64,000 nt of DNA from an uncultured Bacteroidales bacterium (GTDB lineage Bacteria; Bacteroidota; Bacteroidia; Bacteroidales; Paludibacteraceae), in assembly GCA_946186915.1 (NCBI GenBank), contig CAMHOY010000006.1, positions 1 through 64,000 of the forward strand, in the 5' to 3' direction. The notes below the pieces were generated by a model that worked only from the letters and a program-made list of their open reading frames with translations, was not told the DNA's origin and ran no database searches. Below, in pieces: positions 58,145-64,000 of this stretch; within the stretch, counting starts at the first letter, position 1, and each line of letters opens with the position of its first letter. The translations under genes were made by a program, and so were the position numbers.

Positions 58145-59121
58145 AAGACTATATTCATTTTGTTTGTGTCATTTTCTATAAAAGCAATAATGTTGTCTGT
58201 CACGTTCTCACACATGTCGATGCGGCCTTCCCACGTGCCTGTTCCGGTGTGAGGTGATAGCACGACGTTCGGCAAGGTCATCAGTTCTCGGCTGATCTGG
58301 GGCTCGTGTTCATATACATCAAGTGCCGCGCCGGCGATGATGCCGCTCTTGAGCGCTTCTAGCAATGCAGCCTCATCCACGTGCGCGCCCCGCGCTGTAT
58401 TGATAAGGTATGCTGTCCGTTTCATCATTCCTAACTCCGGCTTTCCGATGATATGATGCACTTCCGGCGTGTAGGGTAGGTTCAGACTCAGGTAATCGCT
58501 ATCCTGCAGCAAGGTTTGAAAATCCACGTATTGAGCGCGAACATCCTCTAATCCCCTAATCCTCTCATCCTCTAAACGGTGACGATTATGATAGATAATT
58601 TTCATGCCGCTGGCTATCGCTCTGCGGGCAAGCGCCTGACCGATACGACCCATTCCCAGGATACCTAAGGTCTTCCCGTACAGCGAGTGACTCAAATTCT
58701 TCATCACACCGAATCCTTCAAATTGGCTGACGGATGAAAGCTGACTTCTGACTGCTCTATCGAACTCGCTCACTCGCCTTGCGATATCAATCATCAGCGC
58801 AAAGGCCAGTTCTGCCGTAGGCTCAATCACCGGTTGCGGAGTGTTCGTCACACGGATACCGCGTTCGCGGCAAGCATCCAAGTCTATATTGTTGAACCCG
58901 GCTCCGAAATTGGCAATCAAGCGCAAGTTCGGCATCGACTCGATCAACTCCCGGGGCACTTTGTAGTCGAACGTGCTAACCAATACTTCTGCCTCCGTCC
59001 ACTCGGCATCGTTAGTAGATAAATCGCAAATGACCAAGGGTAAATGACAAAAGCCTCGTTCTACGAGGCGCTTAAATCCTTCTTCCGGTAATATGGTTGT
59101 GAATGCGATTTTCAATGCCAT
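58141..59121 (-). CDS. D-2-hydroxyacid dehydrogenase
   Basis: A 326-residue NAD-dependent dehydrogenase. It has the Rossmann GILGMGRIGQALARR, the NTARGAHVDE catalytic Arg region, Glu in ALDVYEHEPQ and His in LSPHTGTGT. Substrate (glyoxylate, hydroxypyruvate or another 2-oxo acid) cannot be told. Two loops come from short tandem words: RLEDERIRGLED (58544-58575) and SQLSSVSQ (58725-58755). Start follows the promoter by about 45 bp. Confidence 0.92.
   Translation of the reverse strand: MALKIAFTTILPEEGFKRLVERGFCHLPLVICDLSTNDAEWTEAEVLVSTFDYKVPRELIESMPNLRLIANFGAGFNNIDLDACRERGIRVTNTPQPVIEPTAELAFALMIDIARRVSEFDRAVRSQLSSVSQFEGFGVMKNLSHSLYGKTLGILGMGRIGQALARRAIASGMKIIYHNRHRLEDERIRGLEDVRAQYVDFQTLLQDSDYLSLNLPYTPEVHHIIGKPELGMMKRTAYLINTARGAHVDEAALLEALKSGIIAGAALDVYEHEPQISRELMTLPNVVLSPHTGTGTWEGRIDMCENVTDNIIAFIENDTNKMNIVL
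58544..58575. repeat. TCCTCTAA octamer tandem repeat inside the dehydrogenase gene
   Basis: TCCTCTAA, TCCCCTAA, TCCTCTCA, TCCTCTAA: four 8-bp units. They encode LEDERIRGLED on the minus strand, within a surface loop of the NAD domain. Confidence 0.85.
58725..58755. repeat. GCTGACTT/CTGACTG words inside the dehydrogenase gene
   Basis: GGCTGACGGATGAAAGCTGA then CTTCTGACTGC, encoding the Ser/Gln-rich RSQLSSVSQ. The words match those inside pepT. Confidence 0.6.
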
Positions 59122-59167
59122 AAATTCACGATTAACACTTTTCCCGTTTCACACACTTTTGCGGCTG

Positions 59168-59199
59168 CAAAGATACAAAATAAATTTGACATGTGCAAG
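59168..59199 (-). promoter_or_regulatory. Promoter of the 2-hydroxyacid dehydrogenase run
   Basis: Minus strand: CTTG (59199-59196), 20-bp spacer CACATGTC..., TATCTTTG (59175-59168). It is divergent from the rplM promoter. Between them, 59200-59366 is AT-rich with an ACT7-G-A8GT inverted repeat (59339-59358) and no gene. Confidence 0.82.
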
Positions 59200-59366
59200 C
59201 GCGCGCGCTTTTTTCTTTATTTTGTCGCATTTTTTACCAAATTTTCGTACATGTTCGTTTATCTTTTATCACACCTATACTCAGACAAAGGAATGCGGTA
59301 AAAAAGATTTATTTTGAAGACGTAAACGACTAAAATGCACTTTTTTTGAAAAAAAAGTACGATTTT

Positions 59367-59398
59367 TTTGGTCATGTCAAAAAAAAGTAGTAATTTTG
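59367..59398 (+). promoter_or_regulatory. Promoter of rplM-rpsI
   Basis: TTTG (59367-59370), 20-bp spacer GTCATGTC with A8 and GTAG, TAATTTTG (59391-59398). Confidence 0.88.
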
Positions 59399-59404
59399 CA
59401 GCCG

Positions 59405-59541
59405 TTTTGCGTGTGTAGTGCACGCGAACGCGTAAAAACAAATTATTAATCGTAAGATTGGGCGGTGGATAACGTAGGGAATTGCCTGTAAAACGGAAGT
59501 CGTAAAGGAAGTCCGTCGGTCTTACAAAAAACAACAAATTA
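59405..59541 (+). ncRNA. Candidate rplM (L13) mRNA leader
   Basis: The 137-nt leader folds: GCGTG-tgtagtg-CACGC (59409-59425), then a 9-bp helix GTAAGATTG/CGGTCTTAC (59452-59460 with 59517-59525, including wobbles) enclosing GGC/GCC and ACGGA/TCCGT hairpins. A structured L13 leader is known in Bacteroidia; position and helix suggest this is one. It would bind L13 and repress its own operon. Confidence 0.5.
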
Positions 59542-59997
59542 ATGGAATACAATTCTTACAAGACAGTGTCTGTCAACAAAGCTACCGCTAAGAAAGAGTG
59601 GGTAGTTGTGGACGCTGAGGGTCAGATTCTTGGCCGTATGTGCTCCAAAGTAGCAAAACTGCTGCGTGGTAAGTACAAACCGTCCTTCACTCCGAACGTG
59701 GATTGTGGAGACAACGTAATCATCGTCAATGCTGACAAAGTGCAGTTGACGGGTAACAAATGGAACGATCGCGTTTATGTACGCTACACCGGTTTCCCGG
59801 GCGGTCAGCGTGAGTTCACTCCGGCTGATTTAATGGCCAAAGGTGCAGAGAAACTCGTTCGCAAAGTAGTAAAAGGTATGCTTCCGAAGAACCGCCTCGG
59901 TGCTCGTCAGATCACGAACCTCTATATCTTCGAGGGTCCGGAGCACAACATGCAGGCTCAGCAACCGAAACAAATTGATATTAACACCCTCAAATAA
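59542..59997 (+). CDS. rplM: 50S ribosomal protein L13
   Basis: A 151-residue L13 of normal length: KKEWVVVDAEGQILGRMCSKVA, RGKYKPSFTPNVDCGD, VYVRYTGFPGGQRE and MLPKNRLGARQITNLYIFEGPEH. First gene of the L13-S9 unit. Confidence 0.98.
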   Translation: MEYNSYKTVSVNKATAKKEWVVVDAEGQILGRMCSKVAKLLRGKYKPSFTPNVDCGDNVIIVNADKVQLTGNKWNDRVYVRYTGFPGGQREFTPADLMAKGAEKLVRKVVKGMLPKNRLGARQITNLYIFEGPEHNMQAQQPKQIDINTLK

Positions 59998-60006
59998 TAG
60001 AAGTAC

Positions 60007-60393
60007 ATGGAAACAGTTAATGCATTAGGACGTCGTAAAGAGGCAGTAGCCCGCGTTTATGTAAATGAAGGTGCCGGCAAGATTGAGATCAACGGCCGCG
60101 ACATCGAGAAATATTTTCCGTCTTCTATTCTGCGCTATATCGTTCTCCAGCCGCTGAACAAGCTTGGCGTTGCTGAGAAATACGATATCAAGGTTACCCT
60201 TGATGGTGGTGGTTTCAAAGGTCAGGCAGAGGCTCTGCGTTTGGCTATTGCCCGCGCATTGGTGAAGATCAATCCGGAAGACAAAGCTGCTCTGAAAGCA
60301 GAAGGCTTCATGACTCGTGACGCTCGTGAGGTTGAGCGCAAGAAACCGGGTCAGCCGAAGGCACGTAAGCACTTCCAGTTCAGTAAACGTTAA
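60007..60393 (+). CDS. rpsI: 30S ribosomal protein S9
   Basis: A 128-residue S9: ALGRRKEAVARVYVNEGAG, GGGFKGQAEALRLAIARALV and the basic C-terminal KKPGQPKARKHFQFSKR that reaches the P-site. It lies 9 bp after rplM. Confidence 0.98.
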   Translation: METVNALGRRKEAVARVYVNEGAGKIEINGRDIEKYFPSSILRYIVLQPLNKLGVAEKYDIKVTLDGGGFKGQAEALRLAIARALVKINPEDKAALKAEGFMTRDAREVERKKPGQPKARKHFQFSKR

Positions 60394-60400
60394 TCGTACA

Positions 60401-60451
60401 ACTCCAAATCGTGTGGACTCCTTCGGGATTACCACACGATTGTTTTGGAGT
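60401..60451 (+). other. Long hairpin between rpsI and rpsB
   Basis: ACTCCAAA/TTTTGGAGT outside and TCGTGTGG/CCACACGA inside, with ACTCC-TTCG-GGATT-like loop pairing. A second CG-rich palindrome follows (near 60456-60475). No U-tract. The 168-bp gap 60394-60561 may be an attenuator, a processing site or an S2 leader. AAGGAGG precedes rpsB (near 60521). Confidence 0.5.
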
Positions 60452-60561
60452 CCCAAACGCACATGCGTGCGCGTGTATTTAATAATGTATTATGCGCGTA
60501 AACGGAACACCAAAATGTAAGGAGGATTTTTATAAACAAATTAAATTACATTAAAACTCAA

Positions 60562-61419
60562 ATGAGAACAAATTTTGATCAATTGCTCGAGGCTGGCGCA
60601 CATTTCGGTCACCTCAAACGCAAATGGAATCCTGCCATGGCTCCGTACATCTACATGGAGCGTAATGGTATTCACATCATCGACCTGAACAAGACTGTTG
60701 TTAAGATTGAAGAGGCTGCAGAGGCTCTCAAGAATCTCGCTCGCAGCGGTCGCAAGGTGCTCTTCGTTGGCACGAAGAAGCAGGCTCAGGAAGTAGTAGC
60801 TGCTCATGCTCAGGAAGTAGGCATGCCGTACATCACCGAGCGTTGGGCTGGTGGTATGCTCACCAACTTCCCGACCATCCGCAAGGCTGTGAAGAAAATG
60901 AGTCAGATTGACAAGATGACTACCGATGGTACGCTGGATAATGTGTCGAAACGTGAGAAACTGCAGATTGCACGTCAGCGTGAGAAACTTGAGAAAAACC
61001 TCGGTTCTATCGCCGACATGACCCGTCTGCCGAGCGCTATCTTCGTAGTAGATGTTATCAAAGAGAAAATCGCTGTAGCAGAGGCTAACCGTCTGGGTAT
61101 CCCTGTATTCGGTATCGTAGATACGAACTCCAACCCCAATGACATCGATTTCGTAATTCCTGCTAACGACGATGCAACGAAGGCTATCGACGTCATCCTT
61201 GGCGCTGTATGCGAGGCTATCAAAGAGGGTCTCGAGGAGCGTAAGGTAGAAAAAGCAGACGAAGGTGCTGCTGCAGAGGAGCAGGCTACCAGCGAGGCAC
61301 CCGCACCCAAAGAGCGTCGTCAACGTATCCGCAAAGCTGCTCCCAAAGCAGAGGCTGAGAAAGTAGCAGAAGCAAAGGAAGCTAAAGCAGAAGAACCCAA
61401 AGCAGAAGAGGAGGCATAA
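60562..61419 (+). CDS. rpsB: 30S ribosomal protein S2
   Basis: A 285-residue S2. The core (1-230) has FGHLKRKWNPAMAPYIYMERNGIHIIDL, GTKKQAQE, GGMLTNFPTI and IPVFGIVDTNSNP. The last about 55 residues are an Ala/Lys/Glu-rich tail, common in Bacteroidales S2. tsf follows after 2 bp. Confidence 0.98.
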   Translation: MRTNFDQLLEAGAHFGHLKRKWNPAMAPYIYMERNGIHIIDLNKTVVKIEEAAEALKNLARSGRKVLFVGTKKQAQEVVAAHAQEVGMPYITERWAGGMLTNFPTIRKAVKKMSQIDKMTTDGTLDNVSKREKLQIARQREKLEKNLGSIADMTRLPSAIFVVDVIKEKIAVAEANRLGIPVFGIVDTNSNPNDIDFVIPANDDATKAIDVILGAVCEAIKEGLEERKVEKADEGAAAEEQATSEAPAPKERRQRIRKAAPKAEAEKVAEAKEAKAEEPKAEEEA

Positions 61420-61421
61420 TT

Positions 61422-62414
61422 ATGGCAGTTACACTGGCTGATATCAAAAAACTGCGCGACATCACCGGCGCAGGTATGATGGATGTTAAGAAAGCCCTCG
61501 AAGAGGCAAACGGCGATTTCGAAGTGGCAAAGGACTTGCTCCGTAAACGCGGACAGGCTATCGCTGCAAAGCGTAGCGACCGCGAGGCTTCGGAAGGGTG
61601 TGTGCTCGCAAAAGTAAAGGGCACCTTCGGCGCTATCGTTGGCGTGAAGTGTGAGACCGACTTCGTGGCTAAGAACGAGGACTTCGTAGGCATGGTTAAA
61701 CTAATCCTCGATGCTGCTTTGGATAACAAAGTACGTTCGCAGGAGGAGTTGAAGAACCTTAAGATTGGTAACTTCACCGTGGCTGAGATCATCACAGAGC
61801 GTTCCGGTGTGACGGGTGAAAAGATGGAGTTGGCTGACTACGCTTGCCTTGAGGCACCGGTAGTCGATGCTTACAACCACCTCGGTAACAAACTCAGCTC
61901 GCTCGTTGCTGCTAACGAGGGCGCTGACAAAGAGACCGTTCACGGCATTTCGATGCAGGTAGCTGCAATGAGCCCGATTGCTCTTGACGCTGATCACGTT
62001 GCTGAGGACGTTAAAAAACATGAGCTCGAAGTTGCCGTTGAGAAAACCAAACAAGACGAGATCAACAAGGCTGTTGAGAACGCCATCCGTAAAGCAGGTA
62101 TCAACCCCGCTCACGTGGACAGCGATGACCATATTGAGTCCAACCAGGCTAAGGGATGGATCACAGCTGAGCAGGCTCAACTCGCTCGCGAGATTCGCGC
62201 TAACGTTGCGAAGGAGGCAGAGGCTAACCTCGCTAATCAGGCTAAGAAGATTGAGATGATCGCACAAGGTCGTCTGGGCAAGTTCCTCAAAGAGAACACC
62301 CTCGTGGAGCAAGCTTACATCATGAGCGAATCCAAAGAGCTCGTGAAGGATATCCTCAAAGCAAAAGGCGTGCAAATTATTGATTTCCGCCGCATCACAT
62401 TATCCGCTGAATAA
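61422..62414 (+). CDS. tsf: Elongation factor Ts
   Basis: A 330-residue nucleotide exchange factor for EF-Tu: UBA-like N-terminus with LRDITGAGMMDVKKAL, then CETDFVAKNEDF and the core/coiled-coil domain. Length is greater than the E. coli protein (283). Its stop overlaps the next start (TAATG). Confidence 0.97.
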   Translation: MAVTLADIKKLRDITGAGMMDVKKALEEANGDFEVAKDLLRKRGQAIAAKRSDREASEGCVLAKVKGTFGAIVGVKCETDFVAKNEDFVGMVKLILDAALDNKVRSQEELKNLKIGNFTVAEIITERSGVTGEKMELADYACLEAPVVDAYNHLGNKLSSLVAANEGADKETVHGISMQVAAMSPIALDADHVAEDVKKHELEVAVEKTKQDEINKAVENAIRKAGINPAHVDSDDHIESNQAKGWITAEQAQLAREIRANVAKEAEANLANQAKKIEMIAQGRLGKFLKENTLVEQAYIMSESKELVKDILKAKGVQIIDFRRITLSAE

Positions 62415-64000
62415 TGAAAACATTTTGGAAGATATGTGGATGGGGAGCGCTAGTAATAGTGCTCCTCTTTGCATTGATACTGGCTGTCGCATCACCGGTA
62501 GCCAAGTACATCATCAATAACAAAGGCAACGAACTCATCGGCCGACAAATGCACGTGGACCGCGTCATCATCAATCCGTATTGGGGTGGTGTATCCATCA
62601 ATGGCTTTGAATGTAAGGAAACAAATGGAGAAACGAACTTCATTTCGTTCGATCATCTCTACGTTCAGATTGCCTATCCGCAACTGCTTGGCAAGACAGT
62701 AAAACTGCGCGCTATTCACCTTGACGGATTTAACGGACAAGTGCTCAAGAGTAATGACAAGGTCAATTTCTCGGACATTATCGAGCGCTTCTCCCAAAAG
62801 GATTCTGTGCCCGTGGATACAGCGAAGAGTGCATGGACGGTTATTTTGAAGGATATTCGAATAAACAACAGTAATATTCGTTACCGCGATGTAGTGAGTG
62901 ACAAACAATGGAAATTGGAGGATCTCACGTTGCGCGTGCCCGGACTATATTTCGACAACACGCAGACGAACGCCGGTATCGAATTTGGTCTGCCGACAGG
63001 CGGTCGGGTGGGTATTGTTGCCGGCATGAAACTGCAATCTAACCGCTATGCGGTCAAGCTAAACCTGCATGACGTGCACACGGATGTCGTGTTGCCGCTG
63101 GTACAAGACTATCTGGATGTGACCGGTTTGGGTGCAAAGATAAATGGTTCGCTGCATGTGGATGGCAGTTTGGATGTGATTACCAACATCCTGCTCTCCG
63201 GACACCTTTCCCTGTCAGGTCTGAGTCTGCGCGACTCGCATAAGGATGAGGTTGCAGCGCTGGATGAGCTGCGTCTTGCGATCAGCAGAGGAGATGTAGC
63301 GCAGAATACATATATTCTTGACAGTCTGACAATAAGCGGACTGACAGCCAACTATGAGGTGCATGAAGGATGGACGACCCTGACACGCCTGATGAAGAGC
63401 AAACATGAAGTGCAGGAAGAGATGGCGGACAGCGCGGCAACGGATTCCTTGGAGACACCGATAGAAGTGGAGAAACCAAAGTCCGCGAAACCGCTTGTAT
63501 GGATGGCCAAACGTGTAACGCTTACCGGACATGATATCAGTTACCACGACTATTCGAAAAAGCATGACTGGAGTTATGCTATCCAGACACTGCGCGTGGA
63601 AGGTCAGAATGTAGCGAGCAATGGTCGTAACAGCATCAAACTGCAGGCTACATTGCCCAACGACGGCTCGATTAACTTGGATTTCAAGGGAGGTTTGGAC
63701 CTCAAGAATCAGGATACGCAGGCTGATCTTAAGGTACGTGGTGTGCATATCGAGGATTTCAGTGCTCTTTGCCGCAATTATACCGGCTATCCGATAGACG
63801 GAGGTATGCTGACTATTGACAGCCATCTTGACGTTGAGTCTGCTAAGCTGAATGGTACAAATCGTATTGAGATTGATCATCCGAGGGTAGGTAGAAAAGA
63901 GAGGTTCTCCAAAGCACCGTACAAGAATATCCCTGTGCGTTTGGGATTCCAATTGTTGACATCTGCGCAGGATATCATCGTGGTGGATGTGCCGTTGACA
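62414..64000 (+). CDS. AsmA/DUF748-like envelope protein (runs off the window)
   Basis: ATG 62414 overlaps the tsf stop. At least 529 residues are present, with the 3' end outside the window. An N-terminal TM anchor (about 8-28) is followed by a long beta-rich periplasmic part of the AsmA/DUF748 type (ELIGRQMHVDRVIINPYWGGVSINGFE), a family thought to be involved in lipid transport or envelope assembly between membranes. Translation coupling to tsf suggests co-expression. Confidence 0.82.
   Translation, partial: MKTFWKICGWGALVIVLLFALILAVASPVAKYIINNKGNELIGRQMHVDRVIINPYWGGVSINGFECKETNGETNFISFDHLYVQIAYPQLLGKTVKLRAIHLDGFNGQVLKSNDKVNFSDIIERFSQKDSVPVDTAKSAWTVILKDIRINNSNIRYRDVVSDKQWKLEDLTLRVPGLYFDNTQTNAGIEFGLPTGGRVGIVAGMKLQSNRYAVKLNLHDVHTDVVLPLVQDYLDVTGLGAKINGSLHVDGSLDVITNILLSGHLSLSGLSLRDSHKDEVAALDELRLAISRGDVAQNTYILDSLTISGLTANYEVHEGWTTLTRLMKSKHEVQEEMADSAATDSLETPIEVEKPKSAKPLVWMAKRVTLTGHDISYHDYSKKHDWSYAIQTLRVEGQNVASNGRNSIKLQATLPNDGSINLDFKGGLDLKNQDTQADLKVRGVHIEDFSALCRNYTGYPIDGGMLTIDSHLDVESAKLNGTNRIEIDHPRVGRKERFSKAPYKNIPVRLGFQLLTSAQDIIVVDVPLT

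Overview
This 64 kb window is chromosomal DNA of a member of Bacteroidales (phylum Bacteroidota). The evidence is the adjacent type IX secretion genes porU and porV, promoters of the Bacteroidota type (TTTG, about 20 bp, TAnnTTTG), DUF3256-, DUF349- and DUF4832-type proteins, and the S2/EF-Ts and L13/S9 gene order. A steroid or bile-acid reductase cluster suggests a gut organism. The family cannot be fixed from sequence alone. No phage, insertion sequence, CRISPR array or rRNA operon is visible.

Layout. 0-3 kb: tRNA-Ser(CGA), then a DUF349 protein, ftsE and sufE. 2.6-9.3 kb (minus): aroK, a secreted small protein, ispF, porV, porU and a FAH-fold protein. 9.4-14.4 kb (minus): der, slyD and an LptD-like outer-membrane protein, with hairpin-rich spacers. 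14.7-18.3 kb: an AT-rich accessory stretch of poorly known genes, including a PD-(D/E)XK nuclease-like protein beside a two-TM protein. 18.2-24.6 kb: mnmE, yicC, gmk, folC, prmA and an MBOAT acyltransferase. 24.6-28.9 kb (minus): nadD and dnaE. 29.0-33.1 kb: a GH3-type adenylating enzyme, a HAD phosphatase, a PlsC acyltransferase and an EamA exporter. 33.2-37.7 kb: 5-alpha-reductase homologue, old-yellow-enzyme reductase, SDR dehydrogenase and a secreted DUF4832 protein. 37.7-43.6 kb (minus): S41 protease, coaD, acyltransferase, YigZ, C1 peptidase and prfB. 43.6-46 kb: a repeat-rich spacer, a secreted protein, a large inverted repeat and a DUF3791-DUF3990-DUF3791 toxin-antitoxin-like operon. 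46.0-50.3 kb: nadE, murB and murA. 50.3-59.1 kb (minus): two tandem acyl-CoA ligases, TetR, patatin, gcvT, pepT, a lipoprotein and a 2-hydroxyacid dehydrogenase. 59.4-64 kb: rplM, rpsI, rpsB, tsf and the start of an AsmA-like gene.

Most notable points. (1) A likely inducible steroid/bile-acid reductase operon has in its promoter a palindrome that matches, at 12 of 14 positions, one in the promoter of the acyl-CoA ligases beside tetR, which suggests a shared regulon. (2) Promoters share an extended -33 element (about TTTGCATATGTC followed by an A-tract) at an almost fixed 20-bp spacing. (3) Short 7-8 bp tandem words fill intergenic spacers and also lie inside conserved genes as extra in-frame peptides (nadD, pepT, the MBOAT gene, the hydroxyacid dehydrogenase). 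A separate GC-rich palindromic repeat lies inside at least five other coding sequences. (4) Two copies of a homologous long-stem intergenic element occur 3' of slyD and prfB. (5) A perfect 25-bp palindrome precedes five 11-bp tandem units near 43.9 kb.

All functional names are homology judgements made by eye. Starts were moved from the longest frame where promoter position, signal peptide or stop/start overlap argued for it.
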